Assembly: GCF_000003815.2 (NCBI RefSeq)
Contig: NC_049993.1
Coordinates: 9,555,844 to 9,619,843, forward strand
Direction: 5' to 3'
From: Branchiostoma floridae
Lineage: Eukaryota; Chordata; Leptocardii; Amphioxiformes; Branchiostomatidae
Length of the DNA stretch: 64,000 bases
The position numbers and the translations under genes are program-made. Numbering within the stretch: position 1 is the first letter of the stretch; every line of letters begins with the position of its first letter. The notes under the pieces are model-generated. The model was not told where the DNA came from. It did no database searches and was given only the letters and a program-made list of their open reading frames with translations. Shown here one piece after another: positions 12,937 through 26,500 of this stretch.

Positions 12937-13156
12937 CTTACTCTCCAAGCAGAGGTTAGGCTCCGGCTGTTTTTTAAACTTTTTTGTAGTCCTTTTTTCA
13001 TTGGGTTTTCTATTTTGCAATTTTTTTCTTGAAGTACGCCAGCCAGTAGGTTATGACACAGCAACATAAAATACAAAATAGAAAGCCCGATAAAAACGAC
13101 TAAAAAACGTTAAAAAAAAAACAGCCGGAGCCTAGCCTCTGCTTGGAGGGTAGATC
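12937..13156. mobile_element. inverted-repeat MITE (CCAAGCAGAGG termini)
   Basis: The left arm from CTCCAAGCAGAGGTTAGGCT, CCGGCTG and T-runs is mirrored by the right arm ending in CAGCCGGAGCCTAGCCTCTG. The termini share AAGCAGA with partial copies near 12780, 45255 and 62433. Confidence 0.7.
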
Positions 13157-13247
13157 CACTGGTGAAATGTAGCGTATCGGCTTCTTAAATGTGCTTTTTA
13201 ACCTCTCAAATCCGAATCGCTTGATTAGAATGGTCGTGTTTTGATAG

Positions 13248-13380
13248 CCTCTACCAGGCTCCACAGGGCTCACTAACTGTACTCCTCTGCCGTCTAATAA
13301 CTCCTCCGGCGTGTTTTCTGTCTTATTTGGCCAATTTCTACAATTTTTCCAGCGACCTTTGGAGCCTGGTAGAGACTAGT
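13248..13380. mobile_element. TCTACCAGGCTCCA MITE, copy 1
   Basis: Ends TCTACCAGGCTCCA and TGGAGCCTGGTAGAGACTAG, with internal TTTCCAGCGACCTT shared with the copy at 21.0-21.3 kb. Confidence 0.75.
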
Positions 13381-14091
13381 GTTTTGATTAGTTTCATCTC
13401 CCTGAAACTGACTGGCTGTCTCGTGCGAAGCTGACCGCTATCTCGCTGCCGGACTATTTCTCACGTGTTTCTGAGTCACTTCGTTCTTTCATGACTTCAA
13501 CTCTAACAACATTACGTTAACGGCTTACTCTATCATATCAAGTTTCATTGACTGGCTAATGTTGATATCTTATCGCAGAAATTCTACCTCCCCAGTCCGA
13601 TGTCAGGTTGTTCGACATGTGCAAGTACATGTTTGTGTGTCAAGGTTGCGACATGATATTCCAACATGGCGGCGAATTTCACTTTTCAAGTTTTTTTCTT
13701 TTTTACACCTCCAATTGTCGAAACAACGATGGCGAATACCTGGACCCGCCCTCACCCTGACCCGTATTCACCCGTCTCCATGGTAACGGCCCAGCCCTTT
13801 GTTTCGCGCCACCGGAAAGTGCCGCGCTTACGTCAATAACAGAAACCCGAGATCTGCCTCTTGGATTAAACCCTAACTAGCTGAGACGGTCAGAACGAAG
13901 TTAAGATTAGTCGCTAATCAAACAATTTCCCACGACTTTGAAGTAGAATGGGTTCCTTAACAGAAAGATCTTCCCGATTCTCAAGAAAGACGTCTGTTCC
14001 TCAAGCGGCAAAATTTGTAAAAAGGAGTCGGGAAGAATCAACTCGCAGGTGACGGGAGAAAAACGTCTGTTGTCGTTTTCTTTCGCCCTAC

Positions 14092-14188
14092 CTGAAATAG
14101 AAACAGTTGCATTGTTTGCACGGTTGTTGTGAGTTATGTGATCCGGGCACTTTGAGCTGGGCTGCGCGCTGGGTGCTGTGGTGCCCAT
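14092..14188 (-). CDS. candidate first coding exon, unrecognised
   Basis: An ATG reads MGTTAPSAQPSSKCPDHITH, then NNRANNATVSIS, into a strong donor CAG|GTAGGG. It lies in a GC-rich patch (about 13.65-14.3 kb) with an X-box-like site and a TTACGTCA element. No downstream exon was found on the minus strand, so this may be a chance frame. Confidence 0.2.
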
Positions 14189-14459
14189 TCAGGGGAATTT
14201 GACTTTGAAGAGCAATGTCAGTCAGGTTCAAGGCCCCTCGTTTTCCCGCCAATTACATGCCACGGCGGGAAAGTGGGGGTGTCTTTTTGACGCTCGGAGA
14301 AAGTTGTAAGAAACCGAGACAGCATCGGATGCATTACTTCTCTAACGTCGCTCGTTGTGGCAAGAAAGTCGGAGGAAAGTTTAACGTTCTTGGAGAAGAA
14401 CACAACAAATTTTGGGCAATTTCATGTACCTGTGGCACTGCTACTCATCGATGACAAAA

Positions 14460-17400
14460 CAATCGATCGTAAACAGTTTGTACTCTGAGGTCACAAATAC
14501 CATAGCAAAACAAATAATGAAATCGATAAAGATTTTAGATCTAGCTTGATCAAAAACTATCCAAGCCTTAATTAACTTTATCAAACAGTAAGCCTTGCAA
14601 GATGTAGGTATGCAAAATCAACTTCCACACTTATAGCTTAGGGTCAAACTGAGTCCGTCTGCCAATGAAAGTGTCTGTCAGAAAGATTGGTAAAACTTTC
14701 CCTTTTTGATAATCCGTGTTAATCATTGGTGTTAGCTGTGCCACGCCCTCACAAGGCCACTTGGGACCGGGAAGCCATTTTGATTTATATTACCCAGAAT
14801 CCTACAAAAACTGTGTTCATCTTACGACAAAACCTTGGTCACAAAAAAGCAAAGAATATTTGTATGAGCAGATATAAAAGCATGCACAGCACTGTAACCG
14901 TTGTTTAGAAACACAAGTAGAGCTTGTAGCGGATTTTGCTGACAGCTTTTTACACTGACATGTTAATTTTACCGTCAGATCGGACCGGATCTCCCCAGGG
15001 ACGGATTGACACACGGGTGACAAACGGTGGGGACGATTAGCACATGATTGTAACCTCTGGGTGCGCTATGGGTGGCGAGCTTGTTCAAGAGACATTATTG
15101 AATAATGACAGAAAAAAACAAGTGCTTTTGATGCTTGACAAAATGATGGTGGATCATAGATCATGACAAAAAAGGATGAAATTTACAGCAGCAATTGATG
15201 ATCAAGTTATAAGTATTTTCTCTTTTGTTATCTTATTCTTACTTCTTATGTTCAACGTTTTAGTGATCCGGATTCATCTAAATATTATCAACGATAGGAG
15301 AAAAACGGATGGCGAACTTGTTCCAGCGAGAATACTGATTTTAAAAAAGTGCGTGGGAGTGGCGTATGCAGTCTTAGGTTCTGATGGAAAGAGACAGAAA
15401 TGACACATTGTCTTTCTGTGATTTTCCCCCGAATCTTCATTTCATTTCATCAAAAGTGTATATTTTGTAACGTTTTTGCTACAAGCTCTTGCTTTTTGTA
15501 GACCTGTTATTCCTTTTCTCTGAAAATCAATTCATGCCCTGGCCAAACAACGACTCGTAACATAACAGAAGAGACCGCGTTAACAGGTGGTCTCTATTGC
15601 GACAGTAAACATTAACTTTTATACTTTTATGATATTACGAATCCAGAAAATGACCTATCTGTTGTCAGCATGGATTAGGAAAATGATGCGATGCAACGTT
15701 AAGTGGCTACTTAAGTTTCCGGTCGAATGACACCACAAAGTATTTTTGAGAAGTCAGCCTCAAGTACAATCACTAGGACAAATGTTTCTGCTTTGGCTGC
15801 ACTTTTCTCAGACTAGTCAGTGTGAGCAGTGCGAATTCCCATCAAGTTCCCTTGAAGCGTATAAACATCGAGGCATTTGAAAGTGGCCCAAGCCCCGTAT
15901 CTCCCCGTTGCTTATCCAATCGCTTAATTGGAGAGTTCTGAACGAGGCACTTGTGACATTGTGCGCAGCGGTGGACAATGGCGGGTCTCCCGGCTTCTTT
16001 TGTCCCGCCTCAAAGCCCCTTGCTCCGACATTTTCCCTTCGCACTCCACGGGCCAGTGTTTTGGTAACAGCCGACTTGGTTTCCAAAACATCCATTCTGT
16101 GGCACAAGGAAGTCGATCTCCCGGCCTCCTTTCGCCCCGCAGAGCCAATTGTGCAAAAAACTGAACTTTGATCCCGATTCGGTCACCGATTCGGCTCACA
16201 AAGTCCCACGTTTTTAACGACATTCCGTTGGATTATCAACGTGCAACTTGACGATTTCCCCCTCCTAACAACACTTACACTTTCTATACCACAAATCTAG
16301 ACACGAACAATAGTAACAGTGTGAAACATGACCAGAAAACAATGACAAAATGTAAAACTATACAAAATGTAAAACTATACATTTTCAAACAATATTACTA
16401 TTGACGTCACAAGGTCATCGCACGGTCGAACGTAAAATGACCTTGCCATTCAGGTAAGAATTAGACAGGAAGTGATGACGTCATCAACATTTGAGCCGTA
16501 TAAACTGTATAATCCTTTTAGAACAGGTGTACTAATCCACAGGTAGATGCTGGTATGGAAGAGAATAACACGTTTTGACAGTCCCGCTTCCCTGACGCCT
16601 TGTACAGTCACGAAGAGAAATCGGCCTGTCAGAACACATCTTCCACCCAACTGATCGTGGATTTAAGTGTGCATTAATACTGGTAAAGTTATGTCAGCAA
16701 TTCGGACCATTCCCTCTCTGTTCAACTCAGCAACGAGAAATACTCATGCCTTCAACTACAATAGTTATCAACCCAGGATTGAAGTGATCAACTCGTTTTT
16801 CCTAGAACTATTGCAGGATAGAACGTGTTACTACCAAGAACATCCTCATTATATAGATTTAAACAACGCTTGCAGTTAGATGTCCAAATTCAAAGTGACT
16901 GCGAACGTTAACCTGGTGTGTGTTTGCATGCACTGTTGGCGGATAAACCAGGTATATGTGAGACATATGCTGAACTTTGCGGCGAATGATCCACAGCTAG
17001 CAGGATAACGATTTTGTTGATGGTGGCCGGATAACCCTCCGAAGAAACCCCGCCGTTTCTGCACCAAAATGCAATGTTGGCTACTTCTACAGTGTATTAT
17101 TTCTCTGGTTAGACCTATACACTTAGGTTTCTAAATAGCAAATAATTTCTTTAATAGATTAGAGGGTATAAAATAGCCCGCTATGCATATATGTAAGGAA
17201 GCTCAGGACAGATTTAAGGTTCGTTAAACGTTGCTCTTAACTATTCACGGACCGCCATTTGTATGCTTTTTGACGTCATATACATCTCAACAAGTCAAAT
17301 GAGTACAAATATCCGATAAATCAACAAAGGAACGCTGGAAAACAACTGTAAATTTATGAAACGCTGTAAATTTTACTCACTCGTAAATTCAATGCATGAC

Positions 17401-19500
17401 TGGAGTTAATTATCACTTGTCATAAATCAGGCTGAGAATCTTGGCAGTTTCCTTGGTCTTTGCACGAATCTATAAATCTTCTTAAGTTTCTTGCAACAAT
17501 ACAGTTATTGTACCATAGTTCGTACGAAATAACGTTAAAATGTGGAGAAATCGTTACACTCGACTTTTTAAGTAGTCCGCCAAGCTCTGGCGAGCGGCCA
17601 AATACATGGTTATATAGCTAGCTCAATGACGCCACCCAGCGATAAAAATGGTCAGTGCATGCTTGCAATCAAGCTCTGAGAACCTTAACTATAGCCATAC
17701 CAACCTCCTTGGTCATACTCATAGGCCCATTGCTATCAAATGTAATCCAATGAGCTGCTAATACAATATCTGTGAGGGGAGCTGACCACTATCTCAGTGA
17801 CCCAACCTCTACTTTAATAGGTAAGATATAGCCCAACATATAGTCACTATAGATAGGATTCTTACTGTAAATGGGCAATGGGAAAGTGACCACCAAAAAG
17901 TGGACGTGTCTCTTATGCAGAGATGGTCCCTAGTACAGGTTTGACTGTGTCACTGGCCAGGTGATCCTTTTGTAGATAGAGGTAGCTACAGTCCCTTGTA
18001 GGTTTGACTGTACAGTATAGCATGTCATTGACTGGTTGTAATCTCCAAGGAAATTTGCTGGTGGCATAACACGGTATCAAATGCTGGCTAAGCAGTGTCC
18101 AGCTAGAATCTGCCACCAGGGGTGGCTTATGGTCACTGTGTGGCCGGCTTTTGATACATGTAATTGATTCTTATGCCAGCGGTAAATCTGCTTGAGGATT
18201 AGGCCAGTTGGTCCTTATGCAGAGGTTGTCATTTGGACTTAGGGCCGGGTACCGGTGCAGAAACTTCAGGCACAGGTCCAGGTCCAGACCTGAACCTAAC
18301 TAGCTGTGAAAACTTGATGAATTGGCGATAATCAAAACCATGGTCAATTTTGCTACAGAGGATTCTGGTTAGGTGAGGATCCAATATCGTAGGCACCCCT
18401 AGTTTGACTGCATCTTTCAATTGAACATACACAGAATGGACAAGACAACATCGTTAAGGTTCTGTTTGTGATATTTTAATCCACTCTCTTTTGAGCTGTA
18501 GTTACAAAAACCTTTACTGCTTGGTGTGCAAACATACTGATTTTCTGTCAAGATTGTAGCAAAAATAGCTTTCAACCACTCTTCCCAAAACCTACCCCAT
18601 AAAGACTTGCTTATGTGTCTTCCTACTCAAATGCCATAAGCTATGCTGTTCCCCAAGTTTTACCATCTAGTCCTGCTCTAGGCAACAGTTGTGCCGGTGG
18701 GGGTAGGTTTGGTCAGTGCACCATTTTATCTATTCTGTGTAACTTGTCTTGAATCAACACAATAACATGGGATTTGCAGAGACTACAATCAAAGCATGGC
18801 AGACAAAAAGAAAAAAAAACTAGCTAACACTACAGTACTGATATCTGTTTAGGCAGAGTCGTCGAAATTAAAGGCATTTCTTGTGGAAAATACTGTTTGT
18901 GTCGGAACACAAAAACAAAACAACATCCAAACCCTCAGCAACAATTTTCACTGGAGTTGCAAATAAATTATAAAATGTTGTCAAACTAATACAAATCAAA
19001 AACTGTCAACTATACATTTCATTTAGCATGACACACAAAAGCACACAGTATAATTTTGCACCAAGAAAACACAGATAACTTCTACATGTTGCTAAAAAGG
19101 CTGTTTCCTAGCAAACCAAAACACTATAAAACTTGTAGGAATTTCTAGTCACAAAAACTCTACATCGATGGTTTTGCATATCGCCACATTGAAGGCCCCT
19201 CAGTGGTTGTGCATTACACTGTTGAATTATTCAATTTACAGACAAAAACATGAATATTAAAAACACTTGTTTACAAATAGGAAGGGAAAAAATAAATTTC
19301 CCATGTCACAAAAAATCTGTGCACTGTATACAAATACTTACATTCATACGACCGTACAGTCTAACAACCAACTAAATAAACAAAAAAATACTAACTCCTC
19401 TACTCTTTACACTCGATTCATTTCCAACCAGATTTACATGTATTGTGAAATAAATAAATCACTCATAAAAATTGTTGGCCTTCAGAAATCGTTGGCCAGG
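14460..19500. other. gene-poor stretch
   Basis: Mostly AT-rich with no convincing coding exon. A GC-richer patch at 15880-16230 has open frames on both strands and CCAAT-like motifs, but no identifiable protein. 17.9-18.3 kb contains short repeated phrases (GGTTTGACTGT twice). Confidence 0.35.
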
Positions 19501-20447
19501 ATTAAATTTGTTCCCATTTACTGGTGTTGCTGTAGTTTTTATTTATTTATAGAATACATATTACAAACAGTACAAAAGTTGTGATTTCGTCCAAACTGCT
19601 TGTAACAGCTCTCTCCAGTGATATGATAGACACAAAATCTTTTTTTACATTGCCAAAAAGGATTCCAACACAAGCAACCCGCATTAACTGGTAAAACTTT
19701 GAAAGAATAACACACACAAATTCACATCAGCATTGTTCCCCTATGCAAGTAATGCACAATTGTGAAATTAATATGCAATCCTTAACTACAAGACACGAAA
19801 ATGTTCCCCCAAAAAGCTAAACCAAACCGATTTGACATTATCTATACAATAGCAGAAACAGAAGTCTATCCATAGTTTTTGTTTTCTTTCAAAGACACAA
19901 GGAAGCTGTACAAGCAGTGAGGAAAAGTCAAAGGAGCAGCAAATAGTCTGATTTCAAAACAGCTATTATATTACATCTGCTTTTCAGTTTGAACGAGGAT
20001 GAACAAGTTACTATTACTATGACCTTTTTAGTGCTACACGTGGAATAGTTAGCTGCTACAAAAAGCACCAAGGAAAATACTTGCAGAATGCTCTAGAGAG
20101 GGGAGGTAAAGGAGGGGCGTGGTCCGCTCAACTTGTTATCAAAACTGCAAGCATTATGAAAACACCACTACTGTAACAGTAGCTGCTTACCAAGACTGTC
20201 TCCAAAACCCATCCCTCCGTTCCTGGGCCAAAGATTGGCTTCTTGGGACGTAGAGAAAAATTAAGTCCAAAAATTATGACCGTCATGACATGAAGTTGAT
20301 GAAGACACATTGTAGTAATTCTATCATGACATATTTAAGAAAAAAAATCGAAAACATGGGCTGCCAACGGAACGGAAAGATCTTGAGAGCTGGAGACAGC
20401 CCTGATACGGAGTTGAAGTCTCTACGGTTGACCGATGGTGGGCGGGA
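19500..20447 (-). other. probable RFX 3' UTR
   Basis: A+T-rich non-coding sequence following the 20448 stop on the minus strand. Overlapping AATAAA signals (minus strand) lie near 19540-19547 in an AT-rich run. No coding exon was seen here. The extent is inferred from the polyadenylation motif only. Confidence 0.45.
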
Positions 20448-20578
20448 CTAGTTCAGCTTCTGGATCTTGATGCTGGGCTCGTCCGTGCCGTTGGGGGCGG
20501 GGACGGAGTCGGAGGATGTGCCCGGCTGGGGAACCTCCTCGATCTCATCACCCTCCTTCATCTCCAGAAGTTTACTCT
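20448..20578 (-). CDS. RFX: RFX terminal exon, version 2
   Basis: Acceptor TTCTTCAG followed by an open frame [20 protein letters not shown] to IKIQKLN and TAG. GC-rich with coding-like composition, unlike its flanks. It joins in frame to either donor of the 22.5 kb exon. The acidic tail suits an RFX C-terminus. Confidence 0.72.
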
Positions 20579-23500
20579 CTGAAGAACAACCACAGAACAG
20601 TCTTCAGTATTACAGGCTCTCATTTACAATCATCATACCTCAATCTATGTCAAAAACAATGACCATTTTTTCTAACATGTCTGTACAAGGCCACAACAAA
20701 TCAGTATGTTGGTCCTCAGATACAAAATAATAATAATTTTGAACTGAAGTATCAACATGTAAACAAATTCTGAGGGGAAAATCTACACTTAGGGGCAAAG
20801 TTTTACATTCTAGCGTTCCTCTCATTTTGTCCTGACCTCTTTTTGAATTTTCACTTTACACTCACTTTTGTACAAGAACCAAGAAAGAAATTTGTGTGGC
20901 CCTATATTAAAAAAATTATTTCAAATGGCTCTGTATAAATAGTTAAGTTGACATCAGACAACCATCTAATCTTTTAGCAATACATGTATTTGTGGCTTTA
21001 GGTGGTTCGTGTCCCTTTTATGTTTGTTATGCAAATCAGTAGTCTCTACCAGACTCCAAAGGTTGCTGAAAAAACTGTAGAAATGAAACAAATAGAGGAG
21101 TAAGCTGGCCAGAGAAGTACAGCCTGCCCCCTAGCCGGCTGTGCCAGGCTGGGCTGTACGTTCCCTTTGATTCCCCGCCGGCCAGAGAAGTACAGCGCAC
21201 TGTTCCCTAGCTGGCTGTACTTCTCTGGCTGGCTTACCCCTCTATTTGTTCCATTTTTATGGTTTTTCGAGCGACCTATGGAGTCTGGTAGAGACTAGCA
21301 AAGCAGAATGAAATGCATGTGAAGTGACATGGAAGTACGATGACAGTGACTTGTGCATGCTGTGCTACTGATGTGCATTGCATGGTGCATGCTGCAATTG
21401 TGCTACTACAGGCAGGGAATCAAGGAAAGGGAACGTGCAAGCTGACAAAACACACATTTCCATTTGTGCCTGACAACGAGGGGTTAAAACCCAGTATCGG
21501 ATAAGGTTGGGGTTCATCCTAATAGAATGCCATGCAAATAAAAAAATCATGTCACTCCTTCCCCAAGTAAATTTTGAAAACTTTCCGAACAAAAACAGAC
21601 AACTAATAAAAATGGGTCAATGAAAAAGAAATGGAATGTCGAATGTAAATTATTTGAGCCAGCCTTACAGGTATACATGAAGCAAATGTGGGGATGAGCA
21701 GACATACCTTGCAAGAGCTTTTTTTTTTCTTTTTTCTTTTTGCAAAACAGAAATCAGCCGTGCAATCAGATTGAGGAAAAGGATTTTTACACCTCCGTTC
21801 ATACTAAATATTCTTACAGATCTGTAAATAGACGGTCAAGGGACACAGGTTGGACAGTGCTGATTGGTTGATCAGTGATTGGAGACGTGTCCTGATTGGA
21901 TAGCAAGCCAACGGACGGGAGCGAACCTTGCTCACTCATGCCCTCGTCCCAATCCAACTCTGAACCCATGTGTAGATACTGGAAGAAGAAAGAAAAGCAG
22001 CTGTCAGAAAACAATTGACACTGCAAGCATTCAAATCCTATAGAGATCATAAAAACAACACACATAAAAATATCTCAAACAATCTTCTTACATATTTCTT
22101 ATCTCTATCCTAAACCTTGACTCATATTCATATGTAGTCTTAAAACAATTAGATAATAGGAGAGAAATACCAAGACAAAGGCCAAATACAAGTCCAGCAA
22201 AGTGACAGAACTACACTTGGTAAATAGCAGCAACAAAATCTGCATGCTAAGATTAAATGGCAACACTGTTCAGGCTTTCTATTGATCTACTTTGCCAAGT
22301 CACCACGATATCTGAGATCCAAGGAAAAGCATGGTGCTAGGAGTGTTACCAAGCACCTGTAGTTTCTCCAGCATATTTTCCTTCAATGGTTTTAGCCAGG
22401 GAAAAAGCTGAACATTAGCTACATCAACATAAGGCAGTACTGTACACACATGTAACTGTAGTACCCTTGTAACCTAACGGTTTCCTTGTACCCACCTCAC
22501 CCATAACTGCGATGGGCGTCTCTCCCGTGGCGGCAGCGACCCTGTGTTCGATGAGGTAGAACATGTACTCGTCGTACAACAGGCGAATCAGGTGGAAGGA
22601 TCCGAAGCTGGCGGCACTGCGCAGGGTCAGGTCCCGAATCACCATCGAGCTATAGGGGAGGGGAGGGGGGTGATTACGGACCAGGGATAAACACAGGAAT
22701 GGTTAGAAAAGAGTCAGGAATGGCAGGGATTTTTTTTCCCCTTGTATTACTTATTTTAGGCGGGCAAAAATTCTAGTGATACATATTACAATGCAGTTAA
22801 ACAAAGTAAACTGAAATGCACGATGACACAAAGTCCAACTCTAATTTTGTGCATAATAGATACATTTATCCTTCATTAGATAGGACAAGCAGTGCTTTTA
22901 CTTCAATAGGAAGTAGGCTGAATAAAATTTTTAACTGGAAGCTATGTTACTACACTGTCCACCCAAAAAAGTCAGCAGATTTTCTAGGGTCGGTCGGGAA
23001 ACAGGAAACACAACATTTTTTTCCTAGGCCTAAACCCCGTGTCTGTCCTCCTACCTGTAGAAGGACCACTTGAGCAGGAACTGTCTGGCTGCCTTGGGGA
23101 AGGTCTCGCTGCCCTCGTACGGCTTGAGGACCTGGTTGACCACGCTGTCCAGCCATACTGCCCAGGCCTCCAGCGAGTTCTGCTGCTGCAGTGTCATCTT
23201 GAAGTCCTGCTCTAACCTGTGCACCACCGCGTCGTCACACTGACACACCCACGACGCTTGCTCCTGTGGGACAAGGTAGGTAGAGGTCAGGCGTAATTGT
23301 TAAACCCCTTCAAGGTGTGACACAACAATTTTGTACAGTACAAGCTACATACATTAGGTATGGAACCCCTACTTATTGTTTTTAAAACATGCTTAAGGTG
23401 TGGCTCTCTTCTAACACTGGAGTTCTATTTTGGGCCCCATCCAAAAAGGATCTCCTTACTGAAGCTAGGTGCTCATTTGTACCATGCCAAGTGAGGAAAT

Positions 23501-26500
23501 TGGTATTAAGTGCCTTTCCCAGGGGCAGAACATTGGTCCTGCTGGGGATTTGCACTCATCTCACTCAACAACCCTAACCCCGCAAAGCTACATGCCACCA
23601 CCTTTTTAGTACGCAAGCAAAATTTAGCCAGTGTCTTGTAAATCTTTGACACAAATTACACAGATAATACTTGAGACTCATAATGTACCAAAATACAATT
23701 ATATGCTAAATTGTGTTTTTCTCACCTGTACATGTGCGAAGTCCACCCTGTTTAGGTCGCTCAGCATCTGGTTGATCTGTGAGGTGTTCTGTAGGACTGC
23801 GCGGGCCGCCTGTGCCAGATGGTTCAGCGATGTGTACCTCCGTAACGTCTGGGAGAACGCGTTCACTGCTGAAAGCTACAGGGGACAATGCAGGGTCTTG
23901 TTAACATGACCGTTAGTAGTAAATATGTCTACTTTTATCACAATAATGTTTGATACAGATGTGGAGTAGCTGCATGGCAAAGAGCCTACACACACAAAAT
24001 TCTAACAAGATTCCTACAAGCAAAACAATGAAAATTTCTACAAGAAAACACACTACAGATGTCTATCAGTCTAAAAAGAAAACATAAATGGTCTATGTTG
24101 ACATGAAAAAAAAAACTTGTTTTAACAATGTTTTATGTCTCTTATTATTGATAAGGTCATATACTAGTTGTTTCTTTACCTTGGTCTTCACCATCTTCTT
24201 TGGAATGTTGGTCATGGCTGCTGACAGCCAGCCTTCCAGGGACTTAGCAAAGTTCCGGATGGCCTGAGTAAGGGCACCTGAGGACAACACAGAGCATCAG
24301 CACAGGCTCATGTCAGCCTGTCTCTTGGACAGGCAAATTTCAATTACTAGCATGTTTTCAGCATTAGCCTTGTTTCTTTGGCAGTCAATGAACAGGATTA
24401 GCATTCCCAAAATAATTTCATCAGGTTGGTATGTCAGGATAGTAGAGTTTTCTTTCACACAACCACTAAACCAGTTACCTGCTGAAGTTTTGATGTCTAT
24501 CAGACATCTCTACTATCCTAGGATTAGCATTGAATTTCTTCCAAAGCAAAATTTTATTATTCAGACCCCCTGATGCATTGTGCATAATAGTCATTGCTTT
24601 GCCTATTCCATTTACTCAAACTAGTGCATGTTTCAGCAGCATTGAAACTGACAAAACACGCCATTGTACTCTCTTTTTGGAGAGTTTCAACTAGCAAATC
24701 TGAGCGCAATTCAATTCTAACAGCATATTTGCACAAATTCTGACCTCCATTTTTGACTGGACTTACTTGGAATGGGCCTGAGAACATCAGGAATGAGGAC
24801 CTCCACTAGTGACTGCTTAAAACTTTTACTAAAAGACGTGATCACACGAGGGCATGAACGAGCGTGCACACCTCCCCTCACTAGTAATACTAGGAGTAAT
24901 TAAATTCTGACATCTTTAACTGGACTTACTTGGAATGGGCCTGAGAACATCAGGAATGAGGACCTCCACTAGTGACTGGTAGAAGACGTGATCACACGAG
25001 CGCATGAACGCGCAGACCGGCTCGTAGTCACACAGGATGTACAGCTTGTCTTTGGTCAGTCTCTTCTCCATGTCCGCGTCGTTCTGTCCCTCCCCGCCCT
25101 CTGCGGGGTTCCTCCAGAACGTTCTCCAGACCTGCTCGATCAGCGCAAACTGGAGGTTCACCACCACGTCTAGGATGGCCTGTCAGGGGCAAAATGGTAT
25201 GTATTAGTTAAACAATGGTCCTGTTCACTACGAAGATTCAGATTCAGCTTTATTGGTCCTTGACATTATAAATGTCACATGAAATGCGCCAAGAATTACA
25301 TTCCATAAAATCCTTGTTGTTACAATCCACAAACATACATAATCACATTTTGTTAAAAAGACCTAGACACTGGTTTAAATATAGCATTGGCGGAGAGACA
25401 AGTGGGCATAGCAAACAATAACGGACCAGAAGGAATCTGAAAAGGACTTCCATAGGCGTTTTAATTATTCTACAGTAGAAGTCGCTTATTAGGGAAGGCC
25501 ATTTGCCAGCTAAATTTTCCCGACTAACCGGCGTTCCCGATTAAAAGATGTTGCTCGAAATGACCCGAGTGGGGATGGGGGAGGGGGGCATCGGTGAATG
25601 CATCGCACGCATTGACACAAAGAATACAACACAATCATTTCTACCACAAATAATCAAGTCCATAACCACTTTCAGCTTCAAATTTATCTTTTATCGGTAA
25701 TTGTGATATTGTTATCACATTTTAGTGTCGAAGAACGAATCGCGATGCATCAAAAGATCTGTTACGTTTCGTCTATAGTATCGGCTTGAAGAAAACAAAG
25801 AAATTAACACTGCTAAAACACGTTGAGCTACCGAAAAAAAAACGAGGTACATATGCAAACGTATTCTAAATTTGCCAAATGAACAATTGTTTTGATTAAT
25901 AGAGGACTGTTCAATGGGAAAAGTGCACGCGATTACTACGTAAGATTTGTCGACATGTGATACACAGACGAAAAACATCGCTACGTTGTAGGACGAAAAC
26001 GCTCTTGGTTTTCAGACAAACTTTATGTACTAGGCGAAAATACTCATGACTAACGCATAAATAGACTGTTAATCTTCATATCTACAAATTTTCCAGTTAC
26101 GATGTCCACAGATTACACTGAAATTTTGCCACAGTCGACAGCGTCATTTTCAAAACATTTCCATCACGAAAACAAAGATGGCGGACGCGGCGTCATGTGT
26201 AGTATCCCATGATTCCCCGCGGCAACCGCCGGGCCGCGCGCTAGCGACGTAAATTGAATAGAAATCGCGGCCTTTTCGGACTCAAAACAGGCAGTTTTGA
26301 TACTTTTGGCGATCTGATATCTTTATACGGGAAAATTTTGGTTCATTCCTGCTGATTCTGGTGATTTGTTTGGCATATTTCGGGGTTAACATGCGTTGTA
26401 ACTTGAATTTTTTTCCCGATTAGCCGATTTGGGCTTTGCAAATATGGGGTGCTGTAAACAATAGCGCCAATGGGAAATGGTTTTGGATTTCAAAATTCTT

